From contig NZ_JHVC01000001.1 of NCBI RefSeq assembly GCF_000619945.1, positions 186,001 through 250,000 of the forward strand: a DNA stretch of 64,000 nt, read 5' to 3'. The notes under the pieces are model-generated. The model had not been told where the DNA came from and did not search any database. It saw nothing but the letters and a program-made list of their open reading frames with translations. A program made the position numbers and the translations under genes. The DNA comes from Clostridium lundense DSM 17049 (lineage in GTDB: Bacteria; Bacillota; Clostridia; Clostridiales; Clostridiaceae). This document shows positions 49,624 to 58,063 of the stretch, piece by piece; position 1 is the stretch's first letter, and every line of letters begins with the position of its first letter.

Positions 49624-50487
49624 ATGAGCGTAAAAATAATAACAGATAGTACTTCATATATTGATGAGAGAATAATAAAAGATTATGATATTTCGGTAAT
49701 ATCTTTAAATATTGCATTCAAGGATATTAGTTTTAAAGAGGTTGAAGTGGATAATACTACTTTTTATAAAAGGATAGATGAAAAAGAAGAAATTCCAAAG
49801 TCATCTCAACCTTCTTTAGGAGAAATGTATGAGACTTTTTTAAACTTAATTAAGGAAAATAATGATGTAGTGGGTATATTTATTTCTTCAGAAATGAGTG
49901 GAACTTATTCATCGGCACTTTTAGCTAAAGATATGGTATTAAAAGAATATCCAAATGCTAAAATACAAATTATAGATTCAAGAAGTAATTGTATGCAACT
50001 AGGTTTTAGTGTAATTGAAGCAGCTAAGGAGGCAAAAAATGGATCTTCAATTGAAGTGGTAACAAAAGCTGCCAAGGATAATATGAATAGGAGCAGATTT
50101 TTGTTTATACCAGATACACTAGAGTATTTGAAAAAGGGAGGAAGAATAGGAGAGGCAAAAGCTCTTATAGGAAGAGTATTAAAAATAATACCTATATTAA
50201 CTGTAGTTGATGGAGAAACAACTATATTTGATAAGGTTAGAACGAAAAAGAAAGCTGTTAATGAAATGATAAATGTTTTCTTACAGGACATTAAAAAATA
50301 TAAATTTGGCAATATTGTTGTACATCATATAAATTGTGAAGGAGAGGCAAAAGAAATAGCAGATACAATAAAAAGTTTTATAGGAAAAGATATAAATATT
50401 TGTCCTATTGGTCCTGTAATAGGAACTCATGTAGGTCCAGGTGCTGTTGGACTTGCTTACTATACTATGGAAAATTTGGATATATAG
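49624..50487 (+). CDS. DegV-family fatty-acid-binding protein
   Basis: A 287-aa DegV protein; relatives (FakB) bind a fatty acid for phosphorylation by FakA. Family motifs are ITDSTSYIDE at the N-terminus, SQPSLGEMYE, FISSEMSGTYSSA (fatty-acid-binding loop), DSRSNCMQLG and a C-terminal GPVIGTHVGPGAVG. No FakA kinase gene is adjacent. The RBS AAGGAG precedes the ATG, and a palindromic operator-like repeat overlaps the promoter. DegV has no role in protease regulation in this context despite its name. Confidence 0.95.
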   Translation: MSVKIITDSTSYIDERIIKDYDISVISLNIAFKDISFKEVEVDNTTFYKRIDEKEEIPKSSQPSLGEMYETFLNLIKENNDVVGIFISSEMSGTYSSALLAKDMVLKEYPNAKIQIIDSRSNCMQLGFSVIEAAKEAKNGSSIEVVTKAAKDNMNRSRFLFIPDTLEYLKKGGRIGEAKALIGRVLKIIPILTVVDGETTIFDKVRTKKKAVNEMINVFLQDIKKYKFGNIVVHHINCEGEAKEIADTIKSFIGKDINICPIGPVIGTHVGPGAVGLAYYTMENLDI

Positions 50488-50544
50488 TATTGACAAAGAA
50501 AAAATATTGTGAGATAATTTTCCAAGAAATGAATAACTAGTACT

Positions 50545-50656
50545 TTTAATGCAGTCCTGCGAGGCTGGCAAAGGTAATAAGAGAAGTAGTGTATACTTCT
50601 AGAGTTTTGCGTAACTTTAGGCTTTTGTCAGATATTTTGACAAAAGCCTTTATTTA
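50545..50656 (+). promoter_or_regulatory. PyrR-dependent transcription attenuator ahead of codBA
   Basis: AGTCCTGCGAGGCT (50553-50566) matches the PyrR-binding loop consensus ARUCCNGNGAGGYU at every position and is closed by a GCAG/CTGGC stem. A small hairpin AGAAGTA/TACTTCT (50583-50599) follows. Then comes a terminator, 12-bp stem AGGCTTTTGTCA / TGACAAAAGCCT (50619-50649), with a T-rich tail. UMP/UTP-loaded PyrR binding should favour termination, shutting off cytosine uptake and deamination when pyrimidines are plentiful. PyrR itself is not in the window. Confidence 0.85.
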
Positions 50657-50697
50657 TTGTACTAGTTGTTCCACATTAATAGAATGGGGGAATAATA

Positions 50698-51963
50698 ATG
50701 AGTACACAAAATACAAATTATGATCATGATTTTTCACTAACAGTAGTACCAGAAGGAGAAAAGAAAGGCTTTTTATCTATGTTGGTAGTAATGCTTGGAT
50801 TTACCTTCTTTTCAGCAAGTATGTGGACAGGAGGAAAGCTAGGAACCGGTCTTGATATGAAAACTTTTGCCTTGGCGGTACTTTCAGGAAATCTTATACT
50901 AGGAGCGTATACAGGTGCATTAGCCTATATATCCTGTGAAACTGGACTTTCCACTCATCTTCTTTCAAGATATTCTTTTGGAGAAAAAGGTTCTTATCTA
51001 GTATCATTTCTATTAGGTGGCACTCAAATAGGATGGTTTGGTGTAGGAGTTGCCATGTTTGCACTACCAGTTCAAAAGGTAACAGGAATAAATCCATATA
51101 TACTTGTATTAATTGCAGGTCTTCTTATGACATCCAGTGCGTATTTTGGAATGAAAACTTTAACTATAATAAGTATATTAGCAGTACCATCTATAGCGGT
51201 ACTTGGAAGCTATTCAGCTATTAATGCTGTTAACTCCATAGGAGGATTTTCAGTTCTTATGAACTATCAGCCTAAAGAAACTTTAGCTTTTGCTACAGCA
51301 CTTACTATGTGTGTAGGATCATTTATAAGTGGAGGAACATTAACTCCAGACTTTACAAGATTTGCGAAAACTAAAAAAGTTGGGGTATTAACTACAGTAA
51401 TAGCTTTCTTTTTAGGAAATTCATTAATGTTTATCTTTGGAGCAGTAGGAGCAGCAGCTACAGGTAAATCTGATATATCAGAAGTTATGTTTCTTCAAGG
51501 TCTTATATTACCAGCTATATTAATACTAGGTTTAAATATATGGACTACTAATGATAATGCTATATATTCCTCAGGTTTAGGGTTTTCAAATATAACTAAA
51601 ATTCCTAAAAATAAATTGGTTATTGTAAATGGAATAGTGGGAACTTTAGCAGCAATGTGGCTTTACAATAACTTTGTGGGTTGGCTTACATTCTTAAGCT
51701 CAGCTATACCACCAATTGGAGGAGTAATTCTTGCAGATTTCTTTATAGTAAATAGAAAAATGTATGGAAAGTTTGAAGAAACAAAGTTTAAAAATGTAAA
51801 TTGGAATGCTATAGTTTCCTGGACAATAGGAACTGTGGCAGCAGAAGTTATACCTGGAATAACCCCTCTATATGGAGTTTTAGGAGGAGCAATTTCTTAT
51901 ATAATCATTGGAAAAGCGATGAAATCTAAAGAAATAAAAGAAAGGCATGAGGCAGCAGCTTAA
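50698..51963 (+). CDS. codB: cytosine permease
   Basis: A 421-aa NCS1-family transporter with 12 hydrophobic segments. The N-terminal half carries TGGKLGTGLDMKTF and SCETGLSTHLLSRYSFGEKG, as in CodB, and the later NDNAIYSSGLGFSNI is a conserved NCS1/CodB segment. It imports cytosine with Na+. It is directly followed by codA (20 bp) and preceded by a PyrR attenuator. RBS GGGGGAA precedes the ATG. Confidence 0.95.
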   Translation: MSTQNTNYDHDFSLTVVPEGEKKGFLSMLVVMLGFTFFSASMWTGGKLGTGLDMKTFALAVLSGNLILGAYTGALAYISCETGLSTHLLSRYSFGEKGSYLVSFLLGGTQIGWFGVGVAMFALPVQKVTGINPYILVLIAGLLMTSSAYFGMKTLTIISILAVPSIAVLGSYSAINAVNSIGGFSVLMNYQPKETLAFATALTMCVGSFISGGTLTPDFTRFAKTKKVGVLTTVIAFFLGNSLMFIFGAVGAAATGKSDISEVMFLQGLILPAILILGLNIWTTNDNAIYSSGLGFSNITKIPKNKLVIVNGIVGTLAAMWLYNNFVGWLTFLSSAIPPIGGVILADFFIVNRKMYGKFEETKFKNVNWNAIVSWTIGTVAAEVIPGITPLYGVLGGAISYIIIGKAMKSKEIKERHEAAA

Positions 51964-51983
51964 ACTTAAGGAAGGGTGATAGT

Positions 51984-53246
51984 ATGCTAATAAAGAATAT
52001 AGGATTAAGAGGAAAAGAAGGGTTATATCAAGTTCTTATAAGAAATGGGAATATAGAAAAAGTAGACAAGCATATAGATGTAAATGAAGAAGAAGAAATT
52101 ATTGATGGAAGGGGAGGATTAGCACTTCCTCCTTTCATAGAACCACATGTACATTTAGATGGAACTTTAACTGCAGGGGAGCCAAGATGGAATATTAGTG
52201 GTACTTTATTTGAAGGAATTCAATGTTGGTCTGAAAGAAAAGAATATCTTACAGTAGAAGATGTAAAAAATAGGGCAAAAAAGGCTTTAAAATGGCAAAT
52301 AGCCAATGGAATTCAATTTGTAAGAACTCATGTAGATGTAACGGATCCAAAGTTAACAGCACTTAAAGCTTTGCTTCAAGTAAAGGAAGAAATGAAAGAA
52401 TGGGTGGATTTGCAAATTGTAGCTTTTCCACAGGAAGGAATATTATCCTATCCTAAAGGATTAGAACTTTTAGAGGAAGCTTTAAAAATGGGGGCAGATG
52501 TAATAGGTGCTATTCCTCATTTTGAATTCACAAGAGAATATGGTGTACAATCTATAGAAGAAATATTTAAGTTAGCTAAAAAGTACGATACATTAATAGA
52601 TGTTCATTGTGATGAAATAGATGATGAGCAATCTAGATTTGTTGAAGTAGTAGCCACAAAGGCTTATGAGTATGGTATTGGAAATAAGGTTACCGCTAGT
52701 CATACCACAGCAATGCATTCTTATAATAATGCTTATGCATATAAGTTATTTAGATTATTAGAAATGTCAGGAATTAATTTTATAGCTAATCCATTAGTTA
52801 ATACTCACCTTCAGGGAAGATTTGATTCTTATCCAAAGAGAAGAGGAATAACTAGAGTAAAGGAATTTATACAAGAAAACATAAATGTATGTTTTGGACA
52901 TGATGATATTATGGATCCTTGGTATCCAATGGGTACAGGAAATATGCTACAAGTACTTCAAATGGGCATACATGTATGTCAGCTTATGGGCTATGAAGAA
53001 ATTAAAAATTCTATAGACCTTATTACAAAAAATAGTGCCAAAACATTAAATATAGATAACAAGTATGGTATAGAAGAAGGTAAATCAGGAAACTTAATAA
53101 TACTTGATGGAGAAAATGAGTTTGAAGTAGTAAGACTTCAATCTCCAGTATTATATTCCATAAGAAATGGGGAAGTAATTTCTAAAACAAGTCCTAGAGA
53201 CACAAAAATATTTTTACAAGAAGAAGAAAATATAAGTTTTAGATAA
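51984..53246 (+). CDS. codA: cytosine deaminase
   Basis: A 420-aa amidohydrolase that converts cytosine to uracil and ammonia. Metal ligands appear in EPHVHLDG (His55, His57), DVHCDEIDDEQ (His near 206 and the catalytic Glu), TASHTTAMHS (His near 238) and FGHDDIMDPW (Asp near 305). The bacterial CodA signature with HFEFTREYG is clear. It forms an operon with codB under PyrR-type attenuation, feeding the uracil pool. RBS GGAAGGGTGA precedes the ATG, and a strong terminator follows. Confidence 0.96.
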   Translation: MLIKNIGLRGKEGLYQVLIRNGNIEKVDKHIDVNEEEEIIDGRGGLALPPFIEPHVHLDGTLTAGEPRWNISGTLFEGIQCWSERKEYLTVEDVKNRAKKALKWQIANGIQFVRTHVDVTDPKLTALKALLQVKEEMKEWVDLQIVAFPQEGILSYPKGLELLEEALKMGADVIGAIPHFEFTREYGVQSIEEIFKLAKKYDTLIDVHCDEIDDEQSRFVEVVATKAYEYGIGNKVTASHTTAMHSYNNAYAYKLFRLLEMSGINFIANPLVNTHLQGRFDSYPKRRGITRVKEFIQENINVCFGHDDIMDPWYPMGTGNMLQVLQMGIHVCQLMGYEEIKNSIDLITKNSAKTLNIDNKYGIEEGKSGNLIILDGENEFEVVRLQSPVLYSIRNGEVISKTSPRDTKIFLQEEENISFR

Positions 53247-53254
53247 ACATATAT

Positions 53255-53288
53255 AAAAAACATCTGCAAAAATTGCAGGTGTTTTTTT
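53255..53288 (+). terminator. rho-independent terminator of codBA
   Basis: Stem AAAAAACATCTGCAA / TTGCAGGTGTTTTTT (one G-U) with T-run. Confidence 0.92.
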
Positions 53289-53419
53289 ATATATATTTTA
53301 ATTTTTATAATATATGTTATCAGTAAGGAATATATCTTAAAATGTATAACTTTATTTGTATTGCAGTATGTATAATGTAGCAGATTTATTTAAAATATTT
53401 CTGATGGGGTGGTAAATAA

Positions 53420-54316
53420 ATGAAAGAGTTAAAAAAAGACAAGGCTATATATGAATTTAGCCCTAAAAATGAAGCTAATTATTTTGTGGAGGATGGTGAG
53501 GTATTTTGGGTAGAGACAGAAGATTGATTTGGAGGTCAAATAAGAACTGAAAAAGATATAAGACCTAACATAGATGGCTCAAAGATAAATGGTGCTGTAG
53601 GTCCAATATGGGTTAAAGGCGCTTGTGAAGGGGATATTTTATGTGTTGAAATAAATGATATTATATTAAATAATAAAGGTGTCATGACAACTAATATTGG
53701 ATTAGGAGTATTAGGAGATAAAATAAAGGAACCAAATTCAAAAATAATTCCTGTTAAAGATGGATTTGCATACTTTAATGAAGATATTAAAATTTCTGTA
53801 AATCCAATGATTGGAGTAATTGGAGTAGCGCCAAAGGAAGATAGTATTCGTTGTGTTACTCCAGGAGATCATGGATCTAACATGGACACAAAAGAGATAA
53901 CTATAGGATCAAAAGTATATCTACCTGTTTTTGTTGAAGGAGCAAAGTTAGCATTAGGAGATTTACATGCTTCTATGGGAGATGGCGAACTTAGTGGAAC
54001 CGGTATTGAAATTGGGGGAAAAGTGAGAATAAAAGTTTCAATAATTAAAGGTAAAACTATAAAAAGACCAAGGATAGATAGTAAAGATTATTTAATTATT
54101 GTATCTAGCGGTAAAGATTATAAAGAAGCTATAAAGATAGCCGCAGAGGATATGGTAGATTTTTTAAGTAACGAATTAAATCTAAAATTTGAAGATGCTT
54201 ATAGACTGGTAAGTGCCACCTGTGACATAAGAATAAGTCAAGTGGTTAATCCATTGCTTACAGTAAAAATATGCTTACCTAAGAAGAAGTTAAATATATA
54301 TGAATTTAAAATTTAG
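53420..54316 (+). pseudogene. acetamidase/formamidase-family gene interrupted by one in-frame TGA
   Basis: Reading from ATG 53420 (RBS GGGGTGGT) to 54316 gives 298 codons, the usual length of the family, with a single TGA at 53525-53527 (codon 36). Before it the frame reads VFWVETED and after it FGGQIRTEKDIRPN, so the protein is colinear across the stop. The remainder has the family core: GAVGPIWVKGA, IGVIGVAPKE, PGDHGSNMD, and LGDLHASMGDGELSG with the metal-binding DLH. The family often has Cys (sometimes Trp) at the stop position. Either it is a point-nonsense pseudogene or the TGA is read as selenocysteine. The internal ATG at 53684 has only a weak RBS. Confidence 0.85.
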
Positions 54317-54392
54317 TGAACGTTAAATATTAACAAAGAAGAATAAATATAAAAAGTTATTTAAGAATGGTAGTATTTTTTATGAAAATTTT

Positions 54393-54433
54393 TTATCCGA
54401 TCTTTGGGAATTCTAAAGATCGGATAAATTTTT
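54393..54433. terminator. bidirectional terminator
   Basis: Perfect 13-bp stem TTATCCGATCTTT / AAAGATCGGATAA followed by ATTTTT, between the acetamidase remnant and the converging DUF2238 gene. Confidence 0.9.
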
Positions 54434-54456
54434 AATGAGAAGGTAGAAGTATTAAT

Positions 54457-55050
54457 TTAAGAATTAAATTTATCTTTAAAGGTAATATAACCATAAAAAG
54501 CCGGAATTATACCACCTATAAGAGCTGCAATAAAATCTTCCATGGTATCTGTAACACCTGTAAATGAGACTCCTTGCATATCTAAACCGAAAAGGGTGTC
54601 TATAGTAAATTCGTATATTTCCCATAACACTCCACTTAGGGCTACAAAGGATATTATATACAAAAAAATGAACTTAGGACTGAGATAGGATTTTAGATCT
54701 TTATTTCCATTTAAAGCATTCATAAGTATTATAGCTAGTAATCCTATTAATATTCCTGAAACAAAATGAAGCATGGTATCCCACCAAGGAAATTTGTAAA
54801 AACCATTTAATGTTCCAAGGTATAATGAAAGAAAAACAAAAAAAGTTATGGAAAAATTTAGTAGATTATTACCTTTGTTTTTAAATAGTTTACAATAAAT
54901 TGTAGTTAAAAAGGTTAATGTTAACGCAGCTACTCCAATTAAGACAAAATAATAATTGTTAATGTAAAAGTTGCGTATAATATTCAATAATAATAATACT
55001 CTTATTCCTATAATTACTATGGTACTTATAGAATTCATAATATTTTTCAT
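54457..55050 (-). CDS. DUF2238-like membrane protein
   Basis: A protein of about 197 aa with five or six hydrophobic helices. The motifs PWWDTMLHFVSGILIG and SGVLWEIYEFTIDTLFG...TGVTDTMEDF match the DUF2238/YjdF membrane family, with the conserved His, Trp-Glu and Asp residues facing the membrane interior. Function unknown. ATG 55056 is in frame, but GAGGA abuts it and is six bases from ATG 55050, so 55050 is used. Monocistronic. Confidence 0.82.
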   Translation of the reverse strand: MKNIMNSISTIVIIGIRVLLLLNIIRNFYINNYYFVLIGVAALTLTFLTTIYCKLFKNKGNNLLNFSITFFVFLSLYLGTLNGFYKFPWWDTMLHFVSGILIGLLAIILMNALNGNKDLKSYLSPKFIFLYIISFVALSGVLWEIYEFTIDTLFGLDMQGVSFTGVTDTMEDFIAALIGGIIPAFYGYITFKDKFNS

Positions 55051-55155
55051 AAACATTCCTCATACTTTAATAAATTAATTGTTTATTAGTTTATGTACAT
55101 TATAAGATGTAATTATGAATAGATAATTAAAAATATAATATGAAAAAATTAACTT

Positions 55156-55589
55156 TTATTTAAATATCTCCACAGAGGTATTAATATTGCAGTATTTCCA
55201 AAGTGTTTTTATATCATCATTTGATACTGCTATTCATCCATAGGTCCAATCATATTTAGCTCCACCGCCGTGAATACCAACAGCACCACCTAAAGGAGTG
55301 TTCCAAGGTGGTAGTGACTTTTTTTCTATGGCCTTCTTTATTTGATTATATATATTGTTATCAATTGAACCATTTTTTAATCCTGTTTTTCCATCTTCAA
55401 TGTTAGGATAACTGATTCCCATAAAATAGGTATATTTTCTTTTTCTTTAGTTAAAAATTTAGGCAAGAAACTAGTAATCTGTTTTCCTGATTTTATAGAT
55501 GAACTATATTTGGAAAGGTAATTTATAACGGAAAATAATATAGATAAGGTTATAAGTATAATAATAACCTTTAATCCTTTTCTATACAA
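55156..55589 (-). pseudogene. disrupted L,D-transpeptidase gene (frameshift plus TGA at the catalytic Cys)
   Basis: The upstream part (to about 55440) encodes one transmembrane helix (VIIILITLSILFSVIN) and a linker. The frame must then shift in the A-rich tract near 55432-55452 to continue as YFMGISYPNIEDG. The YkuD catalytic segment reads GIHGGGAKYDWTYG, then TGA (55234-55236), then IAVSNDDIKTLW to a TAA at 55156. In the family this segment is HGxx...SxGCI, so the TGA occupies the nucleophilic Cys. With two lesions this is almost certainly a pseudogene of a peptidoglycan crosslinking enzyme. The start (TTG 55589) is tentative. Confidence 0.85.
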
Positions 55590-55899
55590 AGAATCCAACT
55601 CCTTTAAATATCCTATGTATATACTACATAAGACTTAATTTTTTATTATAATATATCATCATATGGAAAATATATCAATTAAAAAGTAAATTTCATATTT
55701 TTCAGTTACTATAGTATAATTGATTGTATTAAGAGGTTTTTGAGTTTGGATGGAGGCTTCTTAAGAGAAATACTTTATATAATGAATCTCATTAAGAGAG
55801 TTTTTGTTAGAATCAAGAACTTATTCAGCAGCGTGGCTGTTACAGGGTAAAATTGCAATGAAAATAATATTAACAAAAAAAGTTGAGAAGAGGATAAAT
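55590..55899. other. 310-bp intergenic leader before the polysaccharide deacetylase
   Basis: No credible gene. TATAAT at 55715-55720 may start a ~170-nt leader. It contains paired segments TTAAGA (55729-55734) / TCTTAA (55759-55764), a TCTC/GAGA hairpin near 55787-55799 and a locally GC-richer stretch with CAGC/GCTG (55827-55839). I matched none of the riboswitch classes I know to it. The reading frame is open from TTG 55804 to the gene but lacks an RBS there. Confidence 0.4.
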
Positions 55900-56805
55900 A
55901 TGAAAAAAGGATATATATATATATTAATTATATTAATTATATTACTAATAATAGTTTTAGGAGCTTGGGGTTACAATATAAATACTAAAATAAAAAATAA
56001 TAAAGTAGTAGAAAAAGAGTTGAAGAAAAATATGGAAAAGGATAATTTACAAGAAGTAGATAAGGATTTAACTAGTAAAGAAGAAAGACCTATATATAAT
56101 ATATTAGGAAGATCTAATAAATTAACTCCTAATCAATGGAAGGCCATGGAGGATTGGAGAAATAAAGTAGTTAATTTATCTAAGGAAAATAAAGATGTGG
56201 TATATATAAATGGATATTCCACAGAAAAAATGGTAGCACTCACTTTTGATGATGGACCTGATAATAATATAACTTCTAAAATAGTAAAGACTTTAACACA
56301 ATACAATGTGAAAGGAAATTTCTTTTTTATAGGTGAACAAGTACGTAAATATCCTTTTGTAGTAGAAAAAGCCTATAATGAAGGAAATTTAGTAGCATCT
56401 CATAGCAATAATCATGTACAATTAGATAAACTAAGTGCAGATGAAATAAAAAATGAAATTTCAAAAGGTGAAGAAGAAATATTTAAAGTCATAGGAAAAA
56501 GACCTAAATTGATAAGACCCCCTTATGGAACTATTGATACAAAAGTTATAGAAGCAGTTAAAAATAGCGGAGACAAGATAGTTCTTTGGTCTATAGACAC
56601 TTTAGATTGGTCTCAAAGAGAAAGAAAAAATATTACAAAGAATATAATTGATAATTTAAGACCTGGAGAAATAATATTAATGCATAGCAATGAAGATAAA
56701 TCTGAAACTCTAAAAGCATTGCCAGATATTATAAGTGGAATTAAAGAAAAAGGTTACCAAATTGTAACATTAGATAAACTTCTTAAGGTTGAAGGATATA
56801 AATAA
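55900..56805 (+). CDS. membrane-anchored polysaccharide (peptidoglycan) deacetylase, CE4 family
   Basis: A 301-aa type II membrane protein with TM ~5-25 (YIYILIILIILLIIVLGAW), a charged stalk (~28-95) and a NodB domain (~110-300). CE4 motifs are complete: MT1 LTFDDGPD (catalytic base and metal Asp), MT2 SHSNNH (two metal His), MT3 RPPYGT, MT4 IDTLDW and MT5 LMHS. It probably removes acetyl groups from peptidoglycan GlcNAc or a related polymer, giving lysozyme resistance. The frame is open further upstream, but GAAGAGGA is spaced for ATG 55900. It lies downstream of a disrupted L,D-transpeptidase. Confidence 0.93.
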   Translation: MKKGYIYILIILIILLIIVLGAWGYNINTKIKNNKVVEKELKKNMEKDNLQEVDKDLTSKEERPIYNILGRSNKLTPNQWKAMEDWRNKVVNLSKENKDVVYINGYSTEKMVALTFDDGPDNNITSKIVKTLTQYNVKGNFFFIGEQVRKYPFVVEKAYNEGNLVASHSNNHVQLDKLSADEIKNEISKGEEEIFKVIGKRPKLIRPPYGTIDTKVIEAVKNSGDKIVLWSIDTLDWSQRERKNITKNIIDNLRPGEIILMHSNEDKSETLKALPDIISGIKEKGYQIVTLDKLLKVEGYK

Positions 56806-56824
56806 ATTAGAGGACAGATAGCAG

Positions 56825-56864
56825 AGTGAAGAGTGAATAATATTTTAATTATTCACTCTTCACT
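56825..56864. terminator. 17-bp perfect bidirectional terminator, possibly derived from the intergenic element
   Basis: AGTGAAGAGTGAATAAT pairs perfectly with ATTATTCACTCTTCACT around a 6-nt loop, between convergent genes. The flank AGAGGACAGATAGCAGAG resembles the internal part of the 38014 element (AGAGGACAGATAAAGAG). Confidence 0.8.
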
Positions 56865-56895
56865 ATAAAAGATTGTTTTAATTAATAACTATTTA

Positions 56896-57555
56896 TTAAT
56901 TTAGCTTTTTCTTTAAGGCATTTAGTGCATCTGTTATTTCTTCTCTAGGAAGATTGCCTTTTTCTAAAGTTTCATCGTTCATTCTCAACAAGTCATTATA
57001 ATAATTTATTCCCAAATTTATATAAGATAAATCATCTGAGTTTTCGTCAAGTAATTCGTAAAGCATATCTTCTCCTGATGCAAAGTCTCCAATTTCCTTA
57101 TAATAATCTACAAGTCTTTTTTTACTGTTTGCTGGAAGCTCATAATTAGAGAGCTTATCAATAACTGTCGGTATTTCATCTAAAAGATAAGTAAGTTCTG
57201 CTTCTCTATCACATAAAAAGGCCTCTATGTATAAATTTAAAGCTTTTAGATAAATGTAAAAGCTTTCTGTCAAGTCCCCTTGTAGTTCTAGTATATGAGC
57301 TTTTTCTTGTAATAGTTTTGATACTATTATAGCTTTATCTTTTTCTAATTCTCCTCCAGCTTTTAATATTTCTATTAGATTTTCTTCAGTCATGGAGTTA
57401 AAAAACATAGAGTTTAATCTAAATAGATTGCTAAAAGTATCATCAATGCCTTCTAGAGCTTTTGGATAATTTTTTTCTTCTATAAAAGATAAGATTTCCT
57501 CCAAGGATTTTTTAAAGTTTTCAACTAATTTTTTTATAAAATCGCTTTTTAACAT
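56896..57555 (-). CDS. DUF6483-like TPR-type helical protein
   Basis: A 219-aa cytoplasmic protein, all helical with TPR-like spacing. EKAHILELQGDLTESFYIYLKALNLYIEA and DYYKEIGDFASGEDMLYELLD read as helical pairs. It resembles the DUF6483 family of clostridial proteins, function unknown. Three ATGs are near the 5' end (57564, 57561, 57555); GGAG is nine bases from 57555 and too close to the others, so 57555 is preferred. Confidence 0.7.
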   Translation of the reverse strand: MLKSDFIKKLVENFKKSLEEILSFIEEKNYPKALEGIDDTFSNLFRLNSMFFNSMTEENLIEILKAGGELEKDKAIIVSKLLQEKAHILELQGDLTESFYIYLKALNLYIEAFLCDREAELTYLLDEIPTVIDKLSNYELPANSKKRLVDYYKEIGDFASGEDMLYELLDENSDDLSYINLGINYYNDLLRMNDETLEKGNLPREEITDALNALKKKLN

Positions 57556-57744
57556 ATTCATCATCTCCAGTAAAATAATATTAACTAAAATAAATTATAC
57601 CACAGCTTCATGAATTATTAATAATTTATTAAGCTATAATTAATTCTTTGACCTAATATTATATGTTATAATCTAGTCAATGATATTACATTGTATATTA
57701 GCATATTAATAATTGAAGTAAATAAATAAAAAGAGGCGATAGAT

Positions 57745-58023
57745 ATGGATTTTGTAAATAAAAACTTTTCAAATTTTTTTAGAACTTTAATACCAATAGC
57801 TATATTCTTTGTATTATGCTACTTATTTATAACATTAGTTCCTGTTATAATTATTGCAGGAATAAGTATATGGTTGGTAAGCTATTTAATTAAGAAAATA
57901 AAGCTATGGAAAAGCAATATCAAATGGGGAAAGAGTAAAGCAGATGTTGAAATTGTAGATGAAATTCAGGGCGATTTTCCTCAAGGGGAAATAATTGATG
58001 TAGAATTTAGAGAAGTGAAATAA
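57745..58023 (+). CDS. small membrane protein, unknown
   Basis: A 92-aa protein with two adjacent transmembrane segments (~13-30 and ~32-50) followed by a basic stretch (KKIKLWKSNIKWGKSK) and an acidic tail (VEIVDEIQGDFPQGEIIDVEF). I do not recognise a family. The RBS AAGAGGCGA is well placed, and the gene is 40 bp upstream of a radical SAM gene, so co-transcription is possible. Confidence 0.65.
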   Translation: MDFVNKNFSNFFRTLIPIAIFFVLCYLFITLVPVIIIAGISIWLVSYLIKKIKLWKSNIKWGKSKADVEIVDEIQGDFPQGEIIDVEFREVK

Positions 58024-58063
58024 AAAAGACTGCGTTAAACTTTTTTAGAATAGGAGATTAACT

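Noticed and set aside
53684..54316. A shortened functional acetamidase starting at the internal ATG
   Set aside because: Weak RBS and loss of ~88 conserved residues make a separate gene unlikely.
55156..55236. SECIS element after the L,D-transpeptidase TGA
   Set aside because: A TATCA/TGATA hairpin lies ~10 nt downstream, but its loop lacks the GU feature of bacterial SECIS and the gene also has a frameshift.
55729..55899. c-di-AMP, T-box, SAM or lysine riboswitch before the CE4 deacetylase
   Set aside because: None of the conserved cores of these classes is present.
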